Positions 1-5,464 of a stretch of 5,464 nucleotides of DNA are shown here, in pieces. The DNA is taken from the NCBI GenBank assembly GCA_023150055.1, contig JAKLLP010000159.1, positions 1 to 5,464 on the forward strand, given 5' to 3'. How positions within the stretch are numbered: the stretch's first letter is position 1; the number at the start of each line of letters is the position of its first letter. The notes under the pieces are model-generated. The model saw only the letters and a program-made list of their open reading frames with translations, did no database searches and had not been told where the DNA came from. This stretch comes from Gammaproteobacteria bacterium. GTDB taxonomy: Bacteria > Pseudomonadota > Gammaproteobacteria > Steroidobacterales > GCA-2729495. The position numbers and the translations under genes are program-made.

Positions 1-96
1 GGACTCGTCTGCACCCACGGGGCCTGCCGACAGAACGGCCGACCACGCGAGGCACCTGGCCACCGAAGCGATCATCCGCAGCGCTGGTTGCGTCAT
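1..96 (-). CDS. N-terminus of a probable secreted protein (partial)
   Basis: This is an open frame of 32 codons that begins with ATG at 96 and runs off the left edge, so only the leader is visible. The translation starts MTQPALRMIASVARCLAWSA and continues through a small-residue stretch ending VGA-DES. A short N-region with one arginine, a hydrophobic core at about residues 8-25 and a V-G-A motif before acidic residues are what a Sec signal peptide with a signal peptidase I site looks like, with cleavage predicted after residue 29. A G-rich Shine-Dalgarno-like run (GGGGGGAGGG, 101-110 read on the minus strand) lies 4 nt upstream of the ATG. The gene follows the lipoprotein gene in the same direction after 114 bp and may share its transcript. 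The mature protein is outside the window, so no function can be given. The main doubt is that the call rests on a short leader only. Confidence 0.55.
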   Translation of the reverse strand, partial: MTQPALRMIASVARCLAWSAVLSAGPVGADES

Positions 97-210
97 CGTG
101 CCCTCCCCCCTCGGCGGTTCCTGCCCGCCGGCAGCAGCACTACCCGGTAAGCAGCGCGGCCCGCCCGCCGAGGGCAAGGCCGCTGTCACCCATTACTCCG
201 GTCAGGCGGG

Positions 211-1437
211 TCAGCTCCCGAGCCGGTCTCCGAACTCGGCCAGCGCCGGGTCCTCGACCCAGCCCTGCGGCCGGGCCGCCCGCGGCGGGATGCTGCCCTT
301 GAAGTTCTCCGGACCGACATTGAGCGAGGAGATGTCCATCACATGGGTGTAGATCCCGGACATGAATCGTTCGCCCGTGCTGCGGCCGAAGAGCAGCTTC
401 TTGCCATCCGGGGAAACCGCCGGGAAGCCGTCGAAGGTCGGGTTCCAGGTGACGCGCACCGGCTCGCCGCCGGCGAGGTCGTTCATCACGACCTCCCAGT
501 TGTTGTCCTCGAAGATGCGGACATAGAAGAAATGCTGGCCATCGGGCGCCGCGAAAGGCGCCCAGTTCATGTCGTCGGTGAAGGTGCGCGGTTGCACGTC
601 GGTGCCGTCCGTCGTCATGGTGAAGATCGTCATCGGCGTCTGCCGGCGCTCGCCGGTTTCCTCGCGGAGCTTCTTGTTGGCCTCGACGTCGCTGCGCTTC
701 CAGGCGCGGAAGATCAGGTGCTTGCCGTCGGCCATCGGGTACGGCGCACCCTCCTGCCAGTCCTTGGTGAAGGTGAGCTGCTGCTCGTCGGTACCGTCGA
801 TCCGCATCTTCCAGATATCCATGTTGCCGTCGATCTGGCGGCCGAAGAACACCCACTGGCCATCGAGCGAAGTCGTCACCTCGGCCTCGTAGTACTTGTT
901 GTTGGTCAGGCGCTTGATATCGCCACCCTTGATATCGGAGGTATAGAGCTCGGCGCCCTGCGGGTAGTCGCTGTCGTCGGACCAGTTACCGAGCGGCATG
1001 TCCATGTTGTCCCGCGTGGAAGTCCAGATGATCCGGTCGACGCCGGGAATGAACCAGGAGCAGGCGTCCTGACCGCGGTCGTTGATGCGGGTGATGTTCT
1101 CGCCCGTATCGGTGAAGATGTACGTCAGCGCGCCCCCGGCGCGGCCATCACCCGGGTCCTGCGCGGCCTTGTCCTGCGTCTGCGCGATGACATGCAGGTT
1201 GTCGGGCGCGTAATAGGCTTCGGCATTCTCCGGTACATTCGGAATCTTGCGTACCGGCAGCTCCTTGCCCGCCCATTCGGCCGGAGGCCCCTCGTAGGGG
1301 CTCGCCTGGCTGACCGCATCGGCTGCTGGCGCCGCGGTTTCCGCAGGGGGCTCGGCCGGCTTGGAGCAACCGCTGACGGCCAGAATCGACAACAGGAATG
1401 GCGGCACGAGCAGACGGGCGACGGGCTGAGTAATCAT
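211..1437 (-). CDS. TolB-like PD40 beta-propeller lipoprotein
   Basis: This 408-residue protein is probably anchored in the outer membrane facing the periplasm. Residues 1-24 form a lipoprotein signal: a basic start, a hydrophobic segment (9-21) and the lipobox V21-S-G-C24; serine at +2 argues against inner-membrane retention. A linker rich in Ala, Pro and Glu follows (about 26-47). The rest consists of WD40-like/PD40 strand repeats of the TolB type, shown by recurring [S/A]-x-DG-(K/Q)-x-hydrophobic-F turns: SLDGQWVFFGR (190-200), MADGKHLIFRA (235-245), APDGQHFFYVR (297-307) and SPDGKKLLFGRS (342-353), each next to a D-x-x-G-[GT] turn. A charged insert at about 246-266 interrupts one blade. 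Propellers of this kind usually bind proteins or ligands; no catalytic residues are evident. It is not TolB itself: the lipid anchor, linker and neighbourhood (no tol-pal genes) differ. AGGGGAGA precedes the ATG at a normal distance, and an ATG 12 nt further upstream hits a stop at once, which supports this start. Confidence 0.85.
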   Translation of the reverse strand: MITQPVARLLVPPFLLSILAVSGCSKPAEPPAETAAPAADAVSQASPYEGPPAEWAGKELPVRKIPNVPENAEAYYAPDNLHVIAQTQDKAAQDPGDGRAGGALTYIFTDTGENITRINDRGQDACSWFIPGVDRIIWTSTRDNMDMPLGNWSDDSDYPQGAELYTSDIKGGDIKRLTNNKYYEAEVTTSLDGQWVFFGRQIDGNMDIWKMRIDGTDEQQLTFTKDWQEGAPYPMADGKHLIFRAWKRSDVEANKKLREETGERRQTPMTIFTMTTDGTDVQPRTFTDDMNWAPFAAPDGQHFFYVRIFEDNNWEVVMNDLAGGEPVRVTWNPTFDGFPAVSPDGKKLLFGRSTGERFMSGIYTHVMDISSLNVGPENFKGSIPPRAARPQGWVEDPALAEFGDRLGS

Positions 1438-1587
1438 CCGGGCATTCTCCCCTGTTTGTTATTTCGCCCCCGGCGATGTTCCGGGCGCGACGGTGTCTTT
1501 GGCGCAGCAACCGACAAGATCATACCAAGACGCAACGCTGCCGATAGGCCCGCGGCAAAACGCCACGGTGCCCATCAGCCACCGCAC
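1438..1587. other. Intergenic gap between oxygenase and lipoprotein genes
   Basis: This 150-bp gap separates two genes read leftward. It contains the candidate extended -10 promoter at 1519-1527 and the lipoprotein ribosome binding site near 1447-1454. There is a short GC-rich inverted repeat (about 1465-1490, CGCCC and GGGCG arms with an imperfect interior) in the presumed leader, and a 5-bp stem (CGGTG at 1566-1570, CACCG at 1580-1584) just after the oxygenase stop. Neither hairpin is followed by a convincing T-tract on the minus strand, so read-through from the oxygenase gene is plausible. No RNA gene or small ORF with a credible start was found. Confidence 0.5.
1519..1527 (-). promoter_or_regulatory. 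Candidate extended -10 promoter for the lipoprotein gene
   Basis: Read on the minus strand this is TGG-TATGAT, one mismatch from the extended -10 consensus TGn-TATAAT of the housekeeping sigma factor. No good -35 hexamer sits 16-18 bp upstream, which extended -10 promoters can tolerate. Transcription would begin near 1512, giving a leader of about 75 nt before the ATG at 1437. It is AT-richer than its surroundings. If real, the lipoprotein gene can be expressed independently of the oxygenase gene. Confidence 0.35.
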
Positions 1588-2742
1588 TCAACCCCGGGCT
1601 TTCTTCGCTGCGGTCTCGGCCGTAGCGCGCGGGCACAGCGGGACCGGTGCCAGCACCCATCCCTTGACCTCGCGCCGCGCCGGGCTCGGTATCGCGTAGG
1701 CGACCCGATCGTAGTCGGCGCGCATCTTCGCCACGTCGATGCGCCAGCCGCGTTCCTGCCAGTCGCGGCAGTACCCGCGGTAGCGGCCGACGCACTTGTC
1801 CGCGGGCACCATGAACTCGTGGTTGTTGTCGTGCGGGGTCAGTTTCGGGCGCACCGGCTCGAGCACGTACCGATCCTGTTCGGCGATGAACTGGGCGCGG
1901 TTCTCGAACGTCTGGTCGTACTTCGGGTCGGCAAGAAAATTTCGCCCGAACAGCACGTAGATGCGGTCGAGCTGCTCGTGGACCGGCGTGTGAAAGGCAA
2001 AACCATGCATCTGTGCCTGGTCCGACGGATGGATGTAGGTCCAGCTGCAGTGCGGGCCATGAGTGCCGGCCCCGCCCTCGATCCACTTGTCACCGGTGCG
2101 ACCGGCCGCCTCGTTCATGTCGCGCTGCGCGAGCGTGGGCGCATGCATGCGATTGATGAAACCGGTGCCCCACGGTTCGTCGCGCAGCTGGATCTCCTCG
2201 ACCCGATAGTCGTCCTTGGTACCGAGGAACCCGTGGGTGGGGTGGGTGAACTCGTTATGTCCCGGATCGATGGTGTTCTCGATGGCGCGCTTGTAGTCGA
2301 TCTTCCATTCGAGCGTCAGGTTGATGAAGCGCCAGGCGGGATCCTCGTACTCGGGGATGGGAAGAATGGGGATGCGCTCGGCCGCCGGCAGGTCGCCGAG
2401 AAAGACATGCACGAGCCCGTATCTCTCCTGCACCGGGTACGCATCGACACGGGTGCGGTCGGGAATCCTGGCATCGGGCCCGAGCGAAGGCAGTCGCACG
2501 CAGTCACCCGCGCCGCTGAAGGTCCAGCCGTGATACGGACACTCGATGCAGTCGCCGCGGATGCGCCCGTCGCCGAGCGCGCCGCCGCGGTGGCTGCAGG
2601 TGTCGCTGATGCACTGGACCTGGCCCTTCTTGTCCCGCCACAGGGCGAAATGCTGGCCGAGCATCTGCACCTTGACCGGCCGCTCGGCCCCGAACGTGAT
2701 ATCGCCACTCTTCGCCGCGACATACCAGAAGTTGATGTACAT
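1588..2742 (-). CDS. Rieske non-heme iron oxygenase, alpha subunit type
   Basis: This 384-residue protein is probably a cytoplasmic oxygenase component that receives electrons from a separate reductase and hydroxylates, demethylates or cleaves a small, often aromatic, substrate. The N-terminal Rieske [2Fe-2S] domain carries C49-S-H51 and C68-P-Y-H71, a 16-residue spacing between H51 and C68. The catalytic domain has D159-P-G-H162-N-E-F-T-H167, matching the family's D-x2-H-x4-H signature (bridging Asp plus two Fe(II) histidines), and D290 in the E-Q-D context typical of the third iron ligand. Every metal ligand is present, so it should be functional. The length is close to that of single-component VanA-like or related oxygenases (about 350-400). 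The start is taken as ATG 2742 because GGGAGG lies 6 nt upstream and the family usually begins near the N-F-W-Y-V-A segment; an in-frame GTG at 2775 would add 11 residues and has a weaker site, GGAAGG. No reductase, ferredoxin or beta subunit is in the window. The substrate cannot be read from the sequence. Confidence 0.93.
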   Translation of the reverse strand: MYINFWYVAAKSGDITFGAERPVKVQMLGQHFALWRDKKGQVQCISDTCSHRGGALGDGRIRGDCIECPYHGWTFSGAGDCVRLPSLGPDARIPDRTRVDAYPVQERYGLVHVFLGDLPAAERIPILPIPEYEDPAWRFINLTLEWKIDYKRAIENTIDPGHNEFTHPTHGFLGTKDDYRVEEIQLRDEPWGTGFINRMHAPTLAQRDMNEAAGRTGDKWIEGGAGTHGPHCSWTYIHPSDQAQMHGFAFHTPVHEQLDRIYVLFGRNFLADPKYDQTFENRAQFIAEQDRYVLEPVRPKLTPHDNNHEFMVPADKCVGRYRGYCRDWQERGWRIDVAKMRADYDRVAYAIPSPARREVKGWVLAPVPLCPRATAETAAKKARG

Positions 2743-2748
2743 GACCTG

Positions 2749-2754
2749 CCTCCC
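2749..2754 (-). promoter_or_regulatory. Shine-Dalgarno site that sets the oxygenase start
   Basis: Read on the minus strand this is GGGAGG, 6 nt from the ATG at 2742. It is a strong match to the anti-Shine-Dalgarno sequence at good spacing, and is the reason for choosing ATG 2742 over the upstream in-frame GTG at 2775. Confidence 0.7.
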
Positions 2755-2755
2755 G

Positions 2756-2769
2756 CGGGCGATCGCCCG
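2756..2769. repeat. 14-bp perfect palindrome upstream of the oxygenase gene
   Basis: CGGGCGATCGCCCG reads the same on both strands. It ends 2 bp from the oxygenase Shine-Dalgarno site and overlaps a second 8-bp palindrome, CCCGCGGG (2752-2759). In the leftward transcript it could form a 5-bp stem with a GAUC loop just before the ribosome binding site; as DNA it could bind a dimeric regulator. If translation instead began at GTG 2775 it would be coding sequence. The symmetry is read directly from the sequence; any function is inferred. Confidence 0.45.
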
Positions 2770-2837
2770 GTCCACGATGCCTTCCGCGCCGGCTCGAGTG
2801 TAGGCCGCTGCCGCCCGGCTCCGTCTTGATCCACATC

Positions 2838-2867
2838 AGCCGCAAAATGGAGACATGCCTTGCGGCT
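2838..2867. promoter_or_regulatory. Candidate operator: perfect 8-bp inverted repeat at the rightward promoter
   Basis: AGCCGCAA (2838-2845) and TTGCGGCT (2860-2867) are exact inverted copies separated by 14 bp, with half-site centres 22 bp apart, about two helical turns. The right arm runs directly into the -10 hexamer, so a bound protein would cover the -10 to -40 region and probably repress the rightward promoter. The same site lies about 95 bp from the oxygenase start and could act on both genes. No regulator gene is in the window. Confidence 0.4.
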
Positions 2868-2872
2868 ATAAT
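2867..2872 (+). promoter_or_regulatory. -10 element of the flavoenzyme-DUF1015 promoter
   Basis: TATAAT is a perfect housekeeping -10 hexamer in a GC-rich context. The bases 17 bp upstream (AAAATG) do not resemble TTGACA, and there is no TG extension, so the promoter may need an activator or be weak. Transcription would start near 2879, leaving about 53 nt of leader before the ATG at 2932. Confidence 0.5.
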
Positions 2873-2931
2873 CCTGTTGCCGGGCCGCGCAGTGCGGTGC
2901 GGGACTCAACCGAACTCTCGAGGAACATCCA

Positions 2932-4383
2932 ATGGTCCACAGGCGAGGAAACCTCGACCGCCGGGAACTGCTGTCTGCCACCGCGGGCGCCGCGGTGCTG
3001 GCTGCCACTCCACGACTGCTGAAGGCTCGCAAGCGCAGCAAGGTCATCGTCATCGGCGCCGGCCTGTCGGGCCTCGGCGCGGCGCTGGCACTCGAAGAGG
3101 CCGGTCTCGACGTGCAGGTCATCGAAGGCCGCGACCGCATCGGCGGGCGTGTGCTCTCCCACCGCAACGTGCCCGGCAACCCGGAATCGGGCGGTACGAG
3201 TTTCGCGCCAGGCTATGCCCGTCTCGTCAGTGCCGCGAACGATCACGGCGTCGAGCTGATCGACCTGACGCCGATCGTCCCGTTCTTTTTCCAGCGCGAG
3301 CTCTTTCTCGGCGGCGAGCGGATTGCGCCCGACGCCTGGGTCTCGCATCCGAGGAACCCGTTTCCCGAGCCGCTCAAGAAGCTGATGCCCTGGGCCTACC
3401 TGGGGACCGCGGCCGCGAAGAATCCGCTCACCACCAATGAGGCCTGGCTGGATCCGGCCAACAGCGCCCTCGACATCCCGGTGAGCGAGTGGCTGAAGAG
3501 CATCGGCTGGTCTGACGACGCGATCCACATGGCCTACGACATCAACCCGAACTGGGGCGACTCCGCGCGCACGGTGTCGGCGTTGATGGTGCTCTCCGCG
3601 CTGAAGTTCCAGCAGACTCAGCAGGAACTGGCCAAGGGCAAGGCCATGGGTTACACCGCCCGCGACGGCAACCAGGCTATCCCCGAGGCCATGGCCAGAG
3701 CTTTGGAGCGGCCGGTGGAATTGCGGCGTAACGTCGTGGCGATCCGCAGCGACCGCAACGGCGTGGAAGTGCGCTGCGCGGACGGCACCCGGTACCAGGC
3801 CGAGCATGTCGTCTGCTCGATCCCCACGGCCGTGCTGAGGAACGTGGCGATCGAACCTGCGCTGCCAGCCGAGCAGGCGCGCGCGGTGCGTGAACTCGGC
3901 GTGCAGGCCATCAGCCTCGTGCACGCCGTGCCGCGCAGGAAATTCTGGGAGGACGACGCCCTTTCCCCGAACTTCGTCTCCGACGGGCTCATCAACATGG
4001 CCGTTGCAGAACGCAAGGGCGCCGATCCGAAGGAAGTGACGAGTCTTTCGTTGTGGTTGCGGGGTGAGAACGCGCGCAAGCTCGACCGGCTCGACGATGC
4101 GGAGGCCACCGCCGCCGTGGTGCGTGAATTTGAAAAGCTGCGGCCGGCTGCAAAGGGCCAGCTCGAGGTGCTCGCCTATCACTCCTGGATGCGGGATCCG
4201 TTCTCGCTCGGCGACTGGGCCGTGTGGGAGCCGGGACAGGTTTCGGCGTTCGCGCGCATCGTCGGCAAGGCCCACGGCCGCATGCATTTCTGCGGCGAAC
4301 ACACAGCCATCTCCAATCGCGGCATGGAAGGCGCCCTCGAGTCGTCGGAGCGGGTGGCTCTCGAAATCCTCGACGACGCCTGA
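2932..4383 (+). CDS. Flavin amine oxidase-superfamily FAD oxidoreductase with Tat-like leader
   Basis: This 483-residue protein belongs to the monoamine oxidase/FAD-dependent oxidoreductase superfamily. The N-terminus carries D9-R-R-E-L-L followed by an Ala-rich hydrophobic stretch (about 16-27), which resembles a twin-arginine signal and suggests export of a folded flavoprotein, though no clear cleavage site is seen. The FAD framework is complete: dinucleotide-binding G42-A-G44-L-S-G47, the ribose-binding E65 at the end of strand 2, R69-I-G-G-R73, and the C-terminal F453-C-G-E456 with G-M-E-G-A (464-468). By hand alignment with MAO-B, the flavin-linking Cys becomes D428, so FAD is probably non-covalent; one cage aromatic is W429, the other Tyr is G464, and the active-site Lys is replaced by Ser or Leu (328/329). 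Classical amine oxidation is therefore doubtful. GAGGA sits 7 nt before the ATG. The DUF1015 gene follows after 10 bp, probably as one operon. The family is secure; the substrate is unknown. Confidence 0.9.
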   Translation: MVHRRGNLDRRELLSATAGAAVLAATPRLLKARKRSKVIVIGAGLSGLGAALALEEAGLDVQVIEGRDRIGGRVLSHRNVPGNPESGGTSFAPGYARLVSAANDHGVELIDLTPIVPFFFQRELFLGGERIAPDAWVSHPRNPFPEPLKKLMPWAYLGTAAAKNPLTTNEAWLDPANSALDIPVSEWLKSIGWSDDAIHMAYDINPNWGDSARTVSALMVLSALKFQQTQQELAKGKAMGYTARDGNQAIPEAMARALERPVELRRNVVAIRSDRNGVEVRCADGTRYQAEHVVCSIPTAVLRNVAIEPALPAEQARAVRELGVQAISLVHAVPRRKFWEDDALSPNFVSDGLINMAVAERKGADPKEVTSLSLWLRGENARKLDRLDDAEATAAVVREFEKLRPAAKGQLEVLAYHSWMRDPFSLGDWAVWEPGQVSAFARIVGKAHGRMHFCGEHTAISNRGMEGALESSERVALEILDDA

Positions 4384-4393
4384 GCGGAATATC

Positions 4394-5464
4394 ATGCCGA
4401 CACTCATCAAGCCCTTTTGCGGACTGCGCCCCGCGCCTGGACAGGAAGCCGGCGTCATCGCCCCGCCCTACGACGTGCTGAACTCGGCGGAAGCGCGAGA
4501 ACGGGCGCGCGGCAAGCCGCATTCCTTCCTGCACATCTCCAAGCCGGAGATCGACCTGGCTGCGGACATCGATCCGTATGACCCGCAGGTCTATGCGCAG
4601 GGCGCGGCAAGTTTCAGGCGCATGATCGAGGCCGGCGTGCTGGTCCGCGACCCGGCACCCTGCTACTACGTGTATCGCCTGCGCATGGGCGAGCACGTGC
4701 AGACCGGTCTCGTGTGCACCGGCAGCGTCGCGGCCTACGACGACAACCGGATCCGCAAGCACGAGTTCACGCGCCCCGACAAGGAAGACGACCGCGTGCG
4801 CCAGATTACCGCCTTGCGGGCGCAGACCGGGCCGGTGCTGCTCGCTTACCGAAGCCAGCCCACGGTGCGCGAACTGCTCGCGGGCGTCGCGGCGGGACAA
4901 CCCGCGTGTGACGTGATGGCCGACGACGGGATCGCACACACGCTGTGGCACGTGGCTGACACCGGGACGATCGCGCAACTGACCCAGGCCTTCGACGCCA
5001 TGGCGTCACTGTATATCGCCGATGGCCATCATCGCTCCGCCTCCGCCTCGCGTGTTGCCGCAATGCTTCGCGAAGGCCATGCGGAGCCGACCGGCGAGGA
5101 GCCCTACGAGTACTTTCTCTGCGTCGCATTTCCCCATGACGAGATGAAGATCCTCGACTACAACCGCGTGGTGCGGGACCTGCATGGACTGACGCCGGAC
5201 GCATTGCTCGAGCGTATCGCGGAGAAGTTTTCCATCGAGGACAGCCCGCAACCGGCCCGCCCACGCCGACCCGGTGAATACGGCCTGTATCTCGGCGGGC
5301 GCTGGCGCAGGCTCGCGATCAGGCCACAGCTCATTCCGGCTGACCCCGTCGCGCGCCTCGACGTCAGCCTGCTCCAGCAGCACGTGCTCGACCCGCTGCT
5401 CGGCATCGCCGACCCGCGCACCGACAAGCGCATCGACTTCGTCGGCGGCATGCGCGGACTCGCG
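4394..5464 (+). CDS. DUF1015 family protein (C-terminus beyond window)
   Basis: The frame is open for 357 codons from ATG 4394 to the right edge with no stop; the family is usually about 400-420 residues, so the last part is missing. The start MPTLIKPFCGLRP fits the family's P-F-x-G-L-R-P opening. Other hallmarks follow in order: A23-P-P-Y-D-V28, S-F-L-H with K-P-E-I-D-L near 44-55, C-Y-Y-V-Y near 90, K122-H-E-F-T-R with K130-E-D-D-R134, and A209-D-G-H-H-R214. Members are cytoplasmic and uncharacterised. They have been loosely annotated as ParB/SpoOJ-like and, to my recollection, often lie beside serine biosynthesis genes; the D-G-H-H-R motif also recalls ParB-fold serine kinases, which is only suggestive. 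The gene begins 10 bp after the flavoenzyme stop with a weak ribosome site (AGCGGA, 4383-4388), so translation may be coupled. No signal peptide or membrane segment is seen. Confidence 0.9.
   Translation, partial: MPTLIKPFCGLRPAPGQEAGVIAPPYDVLNSAEARERARGKPHSFLHISKPEIDLAADIDPYDPQVYAQGAASFRRMIEAGVLVRDPAPCYYVYRLRMGEHVQTGLVCTGSVAAYDDNRIRKHEFTRPDKEDDRVRQITALRAQTGPVLLAYRSQPTVRELLAGVAAGQPACDVMADDGIAHTLWHVADTGTIAQLTQAFDAMASLYIADGHHRSASASRVAAMLREGHAEPTGEEPYEYFLCVAFPHDEMKILDYNRVVRDLHGLTPDALLERIAEKFSIEDSPQPARPRRPGEYGLYLGGRWRRLAIRPQLIPADPVARLDVSLLQQHVLDPLLGIADPRTDKRIDFVGGMRGLA

Larger units (their letters stand above)
2743..2931. other. Divergent intergenic control region
   Basis: These 189 bp separate the leftward oxygenase gene from the rightward flavoenzyme gene. 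In order they hold the oxygenase ribosome binding site, a 14-bp palindrome, a GC-rich stretch, an 8-bp inverted repeat and a perfect TATAAT for the rightward gene. No convincing leftward promoter was found: TACACT on the minus strand (2797-2802) is a weak -10 candidate with no suitable -35. The leftward promoter may be activator-dependent. No RNA gene or credible small ORF is visible. Confidence 0.6.

Noticed and set aside
121..187. Hairpins in the gap between the lipoprotein gene and the left-edge gene as a terminator
   Set aside because: CTGCC/GGCAG (121-125, 130-134) and a bulged longer stem further right can form, but neither is followed by a run of U in the minus-strand transcript; GC-rich DNA gives such stems by chance.
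73..1437. Similar first residues of the two left-hand proteins (MITQPVAR and MTQPALRM) as a sign of duplication
   Set aside because: The resemblance covers only a few residues, codons differ, and the following leader sequences are unlike each other; chance is the simplest explanation.
1566..1584. Possible terminator after the oxygenase gene
   Set aside because: The stem is only 5 bp (CGGTG/CACCG) with a 9-nt loop, and no proper T-tract follows on the minus strand, so it does not qualify as an intrinsic terminator.
2759..2766. GCGATCGC (2760-2767 region) as a cyanobacterial HIP1 repeat
   Set aside because: The octamer lies within the 14-bp palindrome but is the only obvious copy noticed, whereas HIP1 is highly iterated in genomes that use it; nothing else here suggests a cyanobacterium.
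343..2829. An 828-codon open frame on the plus strand opposite the lipoprotein and oxygenase genes
   Set aside because: It is codon-aligned with both minus-strand genes, so plus-strand stops would require TTA, CTA or TCA codons in them, which high-GC genomes avoid. The two real genes happen to share a register, which lets the frame run through the gap. Its translation has no recognisable domain, while the minus strand encodes full metal-ligand and lipobox motifs.
2866..4458. A 530-codon open frame on the minus strand opposite the flavoenzyme gene
   Set aside because: It is again codon-aligned with the real gene, giving the same explanation by rarity of TTA, CTA and TCA. The translation is rich in Arg, Gly, His and Val without a family match, and it would overlap the rightward promoter region.

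Overview
This is a GC-rich chromosomal segment with dense coding and typical bacterial signals: purine-rich Shine-Dalgarno sites, a consensus TATAAT, a bacterial lipobox and a twin-arginine-type leader. Together they suggest a high-GC proteobacterium, perhaps a gammaproteobacterium; this is inferred from style and protein families, and no taxonomic marker is present. No mobile element, tRNA, rRNA or CRISPR array was seen.

Left half, minus strand. Read in transcription order: a Rieske non-heme iron oxygenase (2742 to 1588), a 150-bp gap, a TolB-like beta-propeller lipoprotein (1437 to 211), a 114-bp gap, and the first 32 codons of a probable secreted protein that runs off the left edge (96 to 1). 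The three could be co-transcribed, but a candidate extended -10 promoter lies in the gap upstream of the lipoprotein gene.

Centre, 2743-2931. This divergent intergenic region holds a perfect TATAAT facing right, an 8-bp perfect inverted repeat (14-bp spacer) abutting it, and a 14-bp perfect palindrome just upstream of the Rieske ribosome binding site. It looks like a control region for both directions.

Right half, plus strand. A flavin amine oxidase-superfamily protein with a Tat-like leader (2932-4383) is followed after 10 bp by a DUF1015 gene (4394 to the right edge, missing its C-terminus). These two are probably one operon. The flavoenzyme has a convincing FAD framework but, by hand alignment to MAO-B, lacks the usual lysine, one cage tyrosine and the flavin-linking cysteine, so its substrate is uncertain.

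Putting it together: two redox enzymes, one probably cytoplasmic and one probably exported, are transcribed divergently from a shared control region, with envelope proteins on one side and an uncharacterised DUF1015 protein on the other. A shared pathway is possible but not shown by the sequence. No reductase or ferredoxin partner for the oxygenase is in the window. I see interesting regulatory structure and an atypical flavoenzyme, but no clear evidence of a wholly new system.
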